In this document: positions 50,605-61,832 of the stretch, in pieces
Layout of the letters: every line of letters begins with the position of its first letter
How positions within the stretch are numbered: the stretch's first letter is position 1
Assembly: GCA_963728155.1 (NCBI GenBank)
Contig: CAVSJF010000006.1
Location: 124,001 to 188,000 of the forward strand
Length of the DNA stretch: 64,000 bases
DNA from: JACVRW01 sp963728155
GTDB lineage: Bacteria; Actinomycetota; Thermoleophilia; Solirubrobacterales; Thermoleophilaceae
Direction: 5' to 3'
Notes under the pieces: generated by a model
Database searches by the model: none
The model's input: only the letters and a program-made list of their open reading frames with translations
Told to the model about the DNA's origin: nothing
Made by a program: the position numbers and the translations under genes

Positions 50605-52041
50605 CTAAAGCTGCAGGCTCTTGGTCACGAGATACTCCTCGAGCCCGAAGCGGCCCGCCTCGCGTCCGTGTCCCGACTGCTTGAAGCCCCCGAACGGGGC
50701 CATGGGGTTGTAGGCGCCGCCGTTGATGGCCACCTGCCCCGTGCGGATGCGCGCCGCCACCCGGCGCGCGCGCTCCTCATCGCCCGACCACACGGCCCCG
50801 GAAAGGCCGTAGGCGGAGTCGTTGGCGATCCGCACGGCCTCCTCCTCATCGTCGTACGGCATGATCGCCAGCACGGGCCCGAAGATCTCCTCCTGGGCGA
50901 TCGTCATGTCCGTCGTGACGCCGGAGAAGATCGTGGGTCGCACGAACCAGCCCCGCTCGAGGCCCTCGGGGGCCTGGGCTCCTCCGGTCACCAGCCTCGC
51001 CCCCTCCTCCTCGCCCCGCTCGATGTAACCGCGAACGCGCTCGCGCTGCACCTCGGACACGAGCGGCCCGATCGCCGAGCCCTCGGCGAACGGATCGCCG
51101 GGCGCGTAGCCCTTGGCCGCCTCGGCGGCGATGCGCTCCGCCGCCTCGAGCTTCTCGCGCGGGACGAGCATCCGGGTGAGGGCGCTGCAGGTCTGGCCCG
51201 AGTTGAGAAAGACGTTCCCCACCCCCGCCGTCACCGCCTGCTCGAGGTCGGCGTCCTCGAGGATCACGTTGGGCGACTTGCCGCCCAGCTCGACCGCCAC
51301 CTGCTTGACCCGCGCCGCGGCCAGCTCCGATACCCGCCGCCCCGCGCGGGTGGAGCCGGTGAAGGAGACCATGTCGGTGTCGGGATGCGAGACGATCGCC
51401 TCCCCCACCACCTGGCCGTATCCAGTCACGAGGTTGAACACCCCGGCCGGCAGCCCGGCCTCCTCGCAGGCTTCGGCCAATACGAACGCGTTGAAGGGCA
51501 CGACCTCGCTGGGCTTGAGCACCACGGTGCAGCCCGCGGTTATCGCCGGAGCGACCTTCAGCGCGATCTGGTTGAGCGGGTAGTTCCAGGGCGTGATCGC
51601 CGCCACCACGCCGACCGGCTCGCGCACCACGACCGAGTTCCCGACCTTCTCCTCCCAGGCCAGCTCTCGCACCAGCTCGGGCATCGAGGAGAAGGCGAGC
51701 GGCGGCAGGCCCGCCTGGTAGGCCCTCGAGTGCTCGAGCGGCATGCCCAGTTCGCTGGTGATGAGCGCGGCCAGCTCGTCGACCCGATCCGCCAGCTGAG
51801 CGCCTATGGCCGCGCAGTAGCCGGCCCGCTCCTCGGCTGGGAGGGCCGACCAGGAGTCGAAGGCCGCCCGCGCAGCATCGACGGCGCGCCCGGCGTCATC
51901 GGCCGTGCCTTCGGGAACGCTGCCAAGCACCTCCTCGGTGGTCGGGTTGATCACGTCGATCGCCCCGCTGCCGGCGGGCTCGACCCACTCGCCCCCGATG
52001 AAGAGCTTGTCGCGGGTCAGGGTGTCCGGGGCGATGGCCAT
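50605..52041 (-). CDS. NAD(P)-dependent aldehyde dehydrogenase
   Basis: 478 residues, ALDH superfamily. It has ITPWNYPLNQIALKVAPAITAGCTVVLKPSE (cofactor region, in parts), FTGSTRAGRRV, the base in VELGGKSPN and the catalytic Cys285 in SGQTCSAL. The end FGGFKQSGHGREAG is typical. The substrate cannot be told from sequence. It is probably transcribed together with dtd upstream. Confidence 0.93.
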   Translation of the reverse strand: MAIAPDTLTRDKLFIGGEWVEPAGSGAIDVINPTTEEVLGSVPEGTADDAGRAVDAARAAFDSWSALPAEERAGYCAAIGAQLADRVDELAALITSELGMPLEHSRAYQAGLPPLAFSSMPELVRELAWEEKVGNSVVVREPVGVVAAITPWNYPLNQIALKVAPAITAGCTVVLKPSEVVPFNAFVLAEACEEAGLPAGVFNLVTGYGQVVGEAIVSHPDTDMVSFTGSTRAGRRVSELAAARVKQVAVELGGKSPNVILEDADLEQAVTAGVGNVFLNSGQTCSALTRMLVPREKLEAAERIAAEAAKGYAPGDPFAEGSAIGPLVSEVQRERVRGYIERGEEEGARLVTGGAQAPEGLERGWFVRPTIFSGVTTDMTIAQEEIFGPVLAIMPYDDEEEAVRIANDSAYGLSGAVWSGDEERARRVAARIRTGQVAINGGAYNPMAPFGGFKQSGHGREAGRFGLEEYLVTKSLQL

Positions 52042-52052
52042 ATCTCTCCTCC

Positions 52053-52475
52053 TCAGGCTTCGAGCAGGATCGTAACCGGCCCGTCGTTGACCAGCGCCAC
52101 GCTCATGCGCGCCCCGAACACGCCGCCCTGGGCGCCCAGCGCCGCCCGGACGCGCTCGTAGAGCGGCTCGGCCTGCTCTGGCGCGGCGGCCGCCACGAAG
52201 CTGGGCCGGTTGCCCTTGCGGGCGTCGCCGTACAGGGTGAACTGAGACACGCAGAGCACCTCCCCGCCGACGTCCGCCACGGAGAGGTTCATGCGCCCGG
52301 CGTCGTCCTCGAACACGCGCAGGCGGCTGAGCTTGCCCGCGATCCGGTCGGCCTGGTCGGGACCATCACCCGATTTCACCCCCAGCAACACGAGCAGGCC
52401 CCGGCCGATCCGCGCCACCTCCTCGCCCTCGACGGTCACCGCGGCCTCGCTCACTCTTTGCACCAGGGCCCGCAC
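52053..52475 (-). CDS. dtd: D-aminoacyl-tRNA deacylase
   Basis: 140 residues from GTG 52475 (RALVQRVSEAAVTV). The two Dtd signature motifs are present: SQFTLYGD (77-84) and the Gly-cisPro motif NDGPVT near the C-terminus. It removes D-amino acids and glycine from mischarged tRNAs. Divergent from the small gene at 52495. Confidence 0.95.
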   Translation of the reverse strand: MRALVQRVSEAAVTVEGEEVARIGRGLLVLLGVKSGDGPDQADRIAGKLSRLRVFEDDAGRMNLSVADVGGEVLCVSQFTLYGDARKGNRPSFVAAAAPEQAEPLYERVRAALGAQGGVFGARMSVALVNDGPVTILLEA

Positions 52476-52494
52476 TCGCCCGTAGATTGACAAC

Positions 52495-52860
52495 GTGGCC
52501 GCGACGGACGTGCTCGACACCTACCTCGGCTCCCTACCCGGGGAGGTCAGACGCCTCGCCCACGCCGAGTGGGGGCTGACCATCCCGGCCGAGACGCTCG
52601 GCGAGCCGCTCGACATGGGCCTCTCGGTGTCGGACGGCCTGCTGCGCGCCAAGGCACCCGCGCTGGCCTCCACCGATCAGCTCGATCCGTGGATGCTGCT
52701 GTGGTGGAACCGCCAGACCCGGATGGTGCGCTTCGCCTGCACGCGCTCGCGCGAGATCTGGGTGCACGCCGACATTCCGGTGGCGGCGATCGACGAGGAG
52801 GCGATCGACCGCCTGCTCGGGCTGGTGGTGGAGGCGGTGGTGGCGGTGCGGGGGCGCTAG
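52495..52860 (+). CDS. Small protein with YbjN/type III chaperone-like pattern
   Basis: 121 residues from a GTG. Segments LDPWMLLWWNRQTRMVRFACTRSREIWVHADIP and DEEAIDRLLGLVVEAV look like the alternating beta/helix layout of YbjN-like proteins, a fold related to type III secretion chaperones. The identification is weak; no function is assigned. It starts 19 bases from the divergent dtd. Confidence 0.5.
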   Translation: MAATDVLDTYLGSLPGEVRRLAHAEWGLTIPAETLGEPLDMGLSVSDGLLRAKAPALASTDQLDPWMLLWWNRQTRMVRFACTRSREIWVHADIPVAAIDEEAIDRLLGLVVEAVVAVRGR

Positions 52861-52877
52861 GCATCCTTGGCCGATTC

Positions 52878-52894
52878 TGCATCCATTGGATGCA
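52878..52894. other. Perfect 8-bp inverted repeat TGCATCCA-T-TGGATGCA
   Basis: It lies between the convergent ends of the YbjN-like gene and the TPR gene. The arms are separated by one base, so it could form a short stem only by opening its centre; no T-tract follows. It may be a protein-binding site or a weak bidirectional terminator. Confidence 0.35.
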
Positions 52895-52946
52895 ATATCT
52901 GCCACCCCGGCCGCGTACCCACCCTTATTGCTGCCGTTCGAGAACG

Positions 52947-53309
52947 CTAGGCCGCCTGCAGGCGCTCGCGAAACGCCTGGTAATCCTTGCGATCCGGCCG
53001 CATGCAGGCCGCGAGGGCCGCGTGCTTGCGGGCCTCGGCGCGGCGTCCGCTGTTCTCGAGTGAACGTCCCAGGCAGAAGTGGGCGTAGTCGTTGACGGGA
53101 TAGCGCTCGACCACGGCGGCGAACTCCTCGGCGGCTTGCTCGAAGCGGGCGGAGCGAAAGTAGGCGCGGCCCAGGGCCTCGCGGATCGAGCTCTTGTCGG
53201 GCTCGAGGTCGCGGGCTCGCTCCAGCGGTACGGAGGCAGCCATGAAGTCGCCCTTCTCGAGGAGGTCGCTGCCCTTCTTGAAAAGCTCGTATGCGCCCTC
53301 GGAGCTCAC
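52947..53309 (-). CDS. TPR-repeat protein
   Basis: 120 residues with about three tetratricopeptide repeats: GAYELFKKGSDLLEKGDFMAASVPLERARDLEPD, IREALGRAYFRSARFEQAAEEFAAVVERYP and YAHFCLGRSLENSGRRAEARKHAALAACMRPD (each a motif of two helices). It is an adaptor fold of unknown partner. The GTG start overlaps the coaBC stop (GTGA). Confidence 0.85.
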   Translation of the reverse strand: MSSEGAYELFKKGSDLLEKGDFMAASVPLERARDLEPDKSSIREALGRAYFRSARFEQAAEEFAAVVERYPVNDYAHFCLGRSLENSGRRAEARKHAALAACMRPDRKDYQAFRERLQAA

Positions 53310-54574
53310 GATCCTTCGCCCAAGTTAGCCACCTCGGCGGCGGTGGCCCGCAGCGCCTCGACCGCGTCCAGGATGGCCGCGGCGACCTCCTTTTTCGAGC
53401 CCAGCGGCACAGGATTCGCCCCCGCCGCGGTCACGATGGTCACCTCGTTGTCGGGCGAGTCGAAGCCGATCTCCGGCCGCGAGATGTCGTTCACCACCAC
53501 GGCGTCGAGGCCCTTGCGCTCGAGCTTGGCCCGGCCGCGCTCGACGGCGCCCTCGCCGTGCTCGGCGGCGAACCCGATGAGCGTCTGCGCTGCGTGGCGC
53601 CGGCGGGCGAGGCTCGCCAGCACGTCCTCGGTGGGCTCGAGCTCGAGAGCCAGCCGGTCACGTCCCGTCTTGGCGATCTTCGCGTCCAGCGCCGCGGAGG
53701 GCCGGAAATCCGCCACCGCGGCGGCCATGAGCAGCACGTCGGCCTCGGTGAACGCGCTCTCCGCAGCGGAGAGCAGCTCTGCGGCGGTCTCGACCTCGAT
53801 CGTTCGCACCGCCGGAGGGCTGGGCAGGGTCACGTTGGCGGCGATCACGGTCACGTCGGCGCCGCGCCGGGCCGCCTCCTCGGCCAGCGCGAGGCCCATG
53901 CGCCCCGACGAGCGGTTACCCACGAAACGCACGGAATCGATCGGCTCTCGGGTGCCGCCGGCCGTGACCAGCACGCGCAGGCCGTCGAGCGCTCCGCCGG
54001 CCACCCCCAGCTCGGCCTGCAGCGCGGCCAGGATGGTGGCCGGGTCGGCCAGCCGGCCCACCCCCCACTCGCCGCGCGACGCCAGCGGGCCGCGCTCGGG
54101 CTCGACGATCGTCACGCCGCGGGATCGCAGGGTCTCGACGTTGGCCCGTGTGGCCGGGTGCTCGTACATGTGGTTGTTCATGGCCGGCGCGACGACGATC
54201 GGGGCCGTGCAGGCCAGCGCGGCCCCGGTGAGCAGGTTGTCCGCCAGCCCTCCGGCCAGCTTGGCGATGGTGTTGGCCGATGCGGGCGCGACGCAGAGGA
54301 CGTCCGCGCGGCGGGCCAGCTCGAGATGCGAGATCGGGTCGTGCTCGGGCGCCGCCTCGCCCGGGTAGGCGCCGCGGGCCGGGTCGCGCTCGAACTCCTC
54401 CACCAGCACGGGCGCTCCCGTGACGCCCTCGAAGGTCGCCCGGCCCACGAAACGAAGGCTGGAGGGCGTCTGCACCACGCGCGCCGAGTGCCCGGCCGCG
54501 GTGGCCAGGCGCACCAGCTCTACCGCCTTGTAGGCGGCGATCCCGCCGGAGACGCCGAGCAGGATTCGCGCCAC
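53306..54574 (-). CDS. coaBC: Bifunctional phosphopantothenoylcysteine decarboxylase/phosphopantothenate-cysteine ligase
   Basis: 422 residues. The N-terminal flavin-dependent CoaC domain has ILLGVSGGIAAYKAVELVR and APAMNNHMYEHPAT; the C-terminal CoaB domain has VLVTAGGTREPIDSVRFVGNRSSGRMG and a KKEVAAAILDAV end. It carries out two steps of coenzyme A synthesis. It lies 20 bases after rpoZ, as usual in Actinobacteria. Confidence 0.95.
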   Translation of the reverse strand: MARILLGVSGGIAAYKAVELVRLATAAGHSARVVQTPSSLRFVGRATFEGVTGAPVLVEEFERDPARGAYPGEAAPEHDPISHLELARRADVLCVAPASANTIAKLAGGLADNLLTGAALACTAPIVVAPAMNNHMYEHPATRANVETLRSRGVTIVEPERGPLASRGEWGVGRLADPATILAALQAELGVAGGALDGLRVLVTAGGTREPIDSVRFVGNRSSGRMGLALAEEAARRGADVTVIAANVTLPSPPAVRTIEVETAAELLSAAESAFTEADVLLMAAAVADFRPSAALDAKIAKTGRDRLALELEPTEDVLASLARRRHAAQTLIGFAAEHGEGAVERGRAKLERKGLDAVVVNDISRPEIGFDSPDNEVTIVTAAGANPVPLGSKKEVAAAILDAVEALRATAAEVANLGEGS

Positions 54575-54594
54575 GGGCTGATCCCTACGCGCCG

Positions 54595-54822
54595 CTACCG
54601 GTAGCGGTACTTGATCTTGCCGGCGGCGATTTCCTCAAGCGAGATCTTGAGGTAGTTCTTCGAGCCGGTCTCCACCATGGGGGGCGGGTACTCGTCGAAC
54701 GTTCCCTCGCCGAGGTTGTGGTAGTACGAGTTGATCTGCCGCGCGCGCTTGGCGGCCACCAGCACACAGGCGTAGTGGGAGTCGACCTGCTCGAGCAAAT
54801 TGTCTAGGCGGGGGTAGATCAC
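54595..54822 (-). CDS. rpoZ: RNA polymerase omega subunit
   Basis: 75 residues. It contains LDNLLEQVDSHYACVLVAAKRARQINSYYHNLG, the conserved omega core, and the KNYLKISLEEIAAGKIKY end. Omega assists assembly of the beta' subunit. The GTG overlaps the gmk stop (GTGA). The short length is normal for actinobacterial omega. Confidence 0.95.
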   Translation of the reverse strand: MIYPRLDNLLEQVDSHYACVLVAAKRARQINSYYHNLGEGTFDEYPPPMVETGSKNYLKISLEEIAAGKIKYRYR

Positions 54823-55367
54823 GGCTCATACATCCTAGCGACGAGATCCTCGAGCTCCTGCAGGGCCCGCTGCAGGTCGTCGTTGACGATCCGGTGGTCG
54901 AACTCCGGCGCGGCCTCGAGCTCCTGGCGCGCGGCGTAGAGGCGCCGGGCGATCTCCACCGGGCGGTCCGATCCACGCCCGGCCAGGCGCATCTCGAGCG
55001 CCTCGAATGAGGGCGGCTCGATGAACACCTGCACCGCCTCGGGGAGGGTCTCGCGGACCTGGCGCGCCCCCTGGACGTCGATCTCCAGCACGACAGCGCG
55101 CGCCGGCCGGGCCAGCTCCGACTTCAGCGTGCCGTAGCGGTTGCCGGCGTAGTGGGCGTGCTCTATGAACTCACCGCCCGCGACGCGATCTTCGAAGTCC
55201 TCCGCGCTCAGAAAGTGGTAGTCGACCCCGTTGGCCTCTCCGTGGCGCGGGCCGCGAGTGGTGGCGGACACCGCCAGCTGCAGCCCGGGAACGCGTTCGA
55301 GCAGGCCCTTGATCAGCGTTCCCTTACCGACTCCCGAGGGACCGGTGACGACGAGGATCGGGGTTAT
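54819..55367 (-). CDS. gmk: Guanylate kinase with putative ATA start
   Basis: 182 residues if started at ATA 55367. The P-loop VVTGPSGVGKGT lies at 6-17; SATTRGPRHGEANGVDYHFLS and EFIEHAHYAGNRYGT are the GMP-binding blocks; EIDVQGARQV follows. It phosphorylates GMP to GDP. No ATG, GTG or TTG lies upstream in frame within the mihF 3' end; the next GTG (55271) would delete the P-loop. ATA overlaps the mihF stop as ATAA and gives the normal N-terminus. Confidence 0.88.
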   Translation of the reverse strand: MTPILVVTGPSGVGKGTLIKGLLERVPGLQLAVSATTRGPRHGEANGVDYHFLSAEDFEDRVAGGEFIEHAHYAGNRYGTLKSELARPARAVVLEIDVQGARQVRETLPEAVQVFIEPPSFEALEMRLAGRGSDRPVEIARRLYAARQELEAAPEFDHRIVNDDLQRALQELEDLVARMYEP

Positions 55368-55714
55368 CGCCGCAGGAACGAAACCAGCTCGTTGCGTTGG
55401 CGGTCCGATAGCCCGCCGATGGTCTTGCTGGGCGAGATCCGGCAGTGCGTGAGAATCCGGTTGACCTTCACCCGGCCGTACTTCGGAACCGCCAAAAGAA
55501 GGTCGAAAACCTTGGCGGTGAGTAGGTATTCGGGAGGATCGAGCAGCAAACCGTGAATTTGTGACCGTCCAGCCTTCAGATCGCGCTTGAGCCGCGCGCG
55601 CCGTGTGCGGATCTCATTGGCCCGCTTGAGGGCGTCCATCCGCTGGTTGAGTGACCGTTCAGGCGCCAGTCCCGCTGCCGGGGGTTTGGTGGGCGTCTGC
55701 GGGGGGGCCGACAT
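55364..55714 (-). CDS. mihF: Actinobacterial integration host factor MihF
   Basis: 116 residues. It has the conserved core RANEIRTRRARLKRDLKAGRSQ, then a helix-two-turn-helix region (PKYGRVKVNRILTHCRISPSKTIGGLSDRQRNEL). MihF bends DNA and supports nucleoid structure. Position between the pyrimidine operon and gmk-rpoZ is a hallmark of Actinobacteria. The N-terminal ~20 residues are Pro/Ala-rich. Confidence 0.93.
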   Translation of the reverse strand: MSAPPQTPTKPPAAGLAPERSLNQRMDALKRANEIRTRRARLKRDLKAGRSQIHGLLLDPPEYLLTAKVFDLLLAVPKYGRVKVNRILTHCRISPSKTIGGLSDRQRNELVSFLRR

Positions 55715-55850
55715 GGGCGGCGATAGTACACGCTGAAGCGCCGTCGGAGGGCGGGTAGTCGCAAAAAAACTGCGAATTTAGCTCGACCTCCACCTTAGCT
55801 TGAGGCGGGTTGCGGGAAGTTGAGCGTAATGGCACGGTTTGCAGGCATTT
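55715..55850 (-). promoter_or_regulatory. Gap between pyrD and mihF, probably holding the mihF promoter
   Basis: 136 bases, less GC-rich than its surroundings, with an A7/T7 run flanked by a 5-bp inverted repeat (TCGCA/TGCGA) around 55750-55770 and TACTAT close to the mihF start. No gene is seen. The run could be a weak terminator of the pyr operon; no convincing -35 was found. Confidence 0.35.
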
Positions 55851-56768
55851 TCAAGACCTCGTAGGCGCCAGACCCTCGGGGGACGGGAAAAAACCCGCTC
55901 CTTGCGAAGAAAAGTTGGTCTCAGCCAGCCCCGCGGCCACTCGGCGCCCCGCTCCTGGATCGCGAAAGCTCTCCGTGCCGACCGCGACGCAGCGGGCGCC
56001 CGCGGCGAGGAAATCAGCCGCGTGACGGGCGTCCGCGATGCCCCCCATGCCGATCACCGGCACCTCGACGGCCCGCGCCACGCTGCTCACCTGCTCGAGC
56101 GCCACCGCCCGCACCGCCGGCCCCGAGAGGCCTCCGGTGGTGCCCCCGAGCCAGGGCGCCGCGCTGCGGGGGTCGAGGGCCATCCCCTTGAGCGTGTTGA
56201 TGAGGGAGACCGCGTCGGCCCCGGCCTCCTGGGCGGCGCGGGCGACCGCGGCCGGGTCCGCGGCGTTGGGGGTGAGCTTGACGATCAGCGGCCGGTCGGT
56301 GAGGGTGCGGACGCTTTCGACGGCCCGCGCCGTCTCCGCCGGGTCGGCACCCATGATCAGGCCGGTCTCGACGTTGGGGCAGGAAACGTTCAGCTCGATC
56401 AGGGCCACCTCCTCACGCTCGCCCACGCGGGCCGCGAGCGTGCCGAGCTCGTCGCGGCTGAAGCCCATCACCGACACCACCAGTGGCACCGGCAGCTCGG
56501 CCAGCTCCGGAAGGTCGGAGGCCAGGAAGCCGTCGAGGCCCTTGTTGGGTAGCCCGATCGAGTTGATCAGTCCGGCCGGCGTCTCCCACAGCCGCGGCGG
56601 CGGGTTGCCCTCGCGCGGCGCGAGCGTGATGGTCTTGGAGACGAAGGCGTGGAAGGGAAAGCGCTCGAGCAGCGAGTCCCCGAAGGCCCGGCGCGCGGCG
56701 ATCGCGTCGAAGGTGCCCGAGCCGTTGAGCACCGGGCCGGCGAGCTGGACGCCGCAGAGGTCGATCAT
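55851..56768 (-). CDS. pyrD: Dihydroorotate dehydrogenase catalytic subunit (class 1B)
   Basis: 305 residues from ATG 56768. NGSGTFDAI, VSKTITLAPREGNPPPRLWE, SIGLPNKG, the catalytic Cys in LIELNVSCPNVETG, IVKLTPN, LINTLKGMALD and GMGGIADARHAADFL are all class 1B landmarks. With PyrK it oxidises dihydroorotate using NAD+. The last ~20 residues (NFSSQGAGFFPSPEG) look unlike the family and may reflect a late frameshift. ATG overlaps the pyrK stop (TGATG). Confidence 0.93.
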   Translation of the reverse strand: MIDLCGVQLAGPVLNGSGTFDAIAARRAFGDSLLERFPFHAFVSKTITLAPREGNPPPRLWETPAGLINSIGLPNKGLDGFLASDLPELAELPVPLVVSVMGFSRDELGTLAARVGEREEVALIELNVSCPNVETGLIMGADPAETARAVESVRTLTDRPLIVKLTPNAADPAAVARAAQEAGADAVSLINTLKGMALDPRSAAPWLGGTTGGLSGPAVRAVALEQVSSVARAVEVPVIGMGGIADARHAADFLAAGARCVAVGTESFRDPGAGRRVAAGLAETNFSSQGAGFFPSPEGLAPTRS

Positions 56769-57595
56769 CAGTGGCCGGCTCCGGCAAACAGAGCCGTGTC
56801 GAGCTGGGCGGCGTCGAGCACCGGGCCTTCGACGCACAGGCGGACGTAGCCCGCCTTGGTCGGCACCACACAGCCGAAGCAGGCGCCGAAGCCGCAGGCC
56901 ATTCCCGACTCGAGGGCCAGCTGGGCGCGGGCGCCGGCCTCCGCGCACAGGAGTCGTACCGCTTCCAGCATGGCCGGCGGCCCGCAGGCGAACACGGTGG
57001 CCCGCCCTCCGCGGTCGAGCTCCTCTCGGAGCAGGTCGGTAACGAGCGCCTGCCGGCCGGCCGTGCCGTCGTCGGTGGCCACCTCGGGCCGGCCGGCGAA
57101 CAGGCCCGCCGCCTCGGAGTGGGCCGCGGAGCGAAAGCCGAGCAGCACCGGCGCGCCGGAGCCCAGCTCGTCCTGGAGGCACAGGAGCGGCGCCGTCCCG
57201 ATCCCGCCGCCCACGAGCACGGGACGGGTGTGCTCGCGCGCGGGGCGCCAGCCGACCCCGAGCGGTCCGACGAGGTTCATTTCCTCGCCCGCCGCCAGTT
57301 CCGCGAGCCGCTCGGTGCCCGGGCCGATCGCGTCTACCAGGAAGCTCAGCTGCCCCTCGCGCGCCCGCGCGTGGGAAAAGGCTCGCGGCAGGTAGGGCCG
57401 TTCGTCGAGGCCTCCACCCCAGCCCGCTGCGCTGGAGAGCATGAAGAACTGGCCGGGACGCGGCGCGGGAACGCCGCCCGCCTCGCGCACCGTGATCAAC
57501 CGGTACGCGCCCAGCCGCGCGTTCTCGGCCACCGCGACGGTTCGGCGTTCGGGCGGAGCGAGGCTGCGCGGCTCAGCGGCTGGGGCTGCGCTCAC
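56768..57595 (-). CDS. pyrK: Dihydroorotate dehydrogenase electron transfer subunit
   Basis: 275 residues from GTG 57595, 8 bases after carB. The FAD-binding barrel (RPYLPRAFSHAR), NAD-binding segment (VLVGGGIGTAPLLCLQDEL) and C-terminal [2Fe-2S] cluster motif (SGMACGFGACFGC with a later Cys in VRLCVEGPV) are present. It passes electrons from PyrD to NAD+. The open frame upstream of the GTG is antisense-type filler inside carB. Confidence 0.93.
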   Translation of the reverse strand: MSAAPAAEPRSLAPPERRTVAVAENARLGAYRLITVREAGGVPAPRPGQFFMLSSAAGWGGGLDERPYLPRAFSHARAREGQLSFLVDAIGPGTERLAELAAGEEMNLVGPLGVGWRPAREHTRPVLVGGGIGTAPLLCLQDELGSGAPVLLGFRSAAHSEAAGLFAGRPEVATDDGTAGRQALVTDLLREELDRGGRATVFACGPPAMLEAVRLLCAEAGARAQLALESGMACGFGACFGCVVPTKAGYVRLCVEGPVLDAAQLDTALFAGAGH

Positions 57596-57602
57596 GATCG
57601 GT

Positions 57603-60712
<3,110 letters not shown>

Positions 60713-60713
<1 letters not shown>

Positions 60714-61832
60714 CAGGCCGCAGCCAGCCTCTCGATGAAGCGGTCGAACAGATGGAGGGAGTCGTGTGGCCCGGGGCCGGCCTCGGGGTGGTACTGCACC
60801 GTCGATCCGGGAACGTCGCGCAGAACGAGCCCCTCGACCGTGCGGTCGTAGAGGTTGAGCTGCTGCAGCTCGGCGGTGCCGAAGTCGGTTTCCCAGCGCA
60901 CCGGCTCGTCGGTGTCGATGGTGCGCTCGCCCCCCGGGCCCAGCACCGCGAAGCCGTGGTTCTGGGAGGTGATCTCGATCTTCCCCGTCTCCAGGTCCTT
61001 GACCGGGTGGTTGGCGCCGCGGTGGCCGAATGGCAGCTTGAAGGTCTCGAGGCCGACGGCGCGACAGAGCAGCTGGTGGCCCAGGCAGATCCCCCACACG
61101 GGCACGCGACCCACCAGGCCCCGCACGGTGTCGACCACGTGGTCGAGCGCGGCGGGGTCCCCGGGCCCGTTGGCCAGGAACACGGCGTCCGGATCGCGAG
61201 CCAGCAGGTCGTCGGGACCTGCGCTGCAGGGGTGCAGCTCGAGGTGCACGCCGCGCTCACGCAGGTTGCGCACGATCGAGCTCTTGATGCCGGTGTCCAG
61301 GCCGATCACCCGCGGCCCGGGTCCCTCCAGCACGGTCGGCTCCAACGGCGTGACCTCGCGGGCGAGGTCACGACCCGACATCGAGGGCTCGTCGGCGACC
61401 AGCTCGCGCGCCCGGGCCTCAGGCACCTCGGCGCCGAAAACGCCCCCGCGCATCGCGCCCTTGTCGCGTATGTGGCGCACCAGCGCGCGGGTGTCCACCC
61501 CGGTCAGCGCCGGGACGCCGCAATCGGCCAGCCACGTCAGCCAGCCGCCCTCGGCGTGGGCGGCGTCCTCGCGGTCCACGCCCTCGCGCATGATCACCGC
61601 GCGCGCGTGAATGCGGTCGGACTCCATGTGCGTCCGCCGCCACTCCGTAATTGCCGATCAGCGGGTAGGTGAAGACGATGATCTGCCCCGCGTAGCTGGG
61701 GTCGGTGACCGCCTCCTGGTAGCCCGACATGGCGGTGTTGAACACCACCTCTCCGCGCGCCTGGCCGTGCGCCCCCACCTGTTCACCCTCCCAGCGGCTC
61801 CCGTCCTCGAGCAGGAGGTACGCCGGCCTCAC
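60713..61832 (-). CDS. carA: Carbamoyl-phosphate synthase small chain, one frameshift
   Basis: ~372 residues after removing one base near 61627. The N-terminal part (RPAYLLLEDGSRWEGEQVGAHG; FNTAMSGYQEAVTDPSYAGQI; YPLIGNYGV) and the glutaminase part (GLDTGIKSSIVRNL; VWGICLGHQLL with the nucleophile Cys; FGHRGANHPV) are both intact. It supplies ammonia to CarB. GTG 61832 overlaps the pyrC stop (GTGA), and the stop overlaps the carB ATG (TGATG). Confidence 0.93.
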
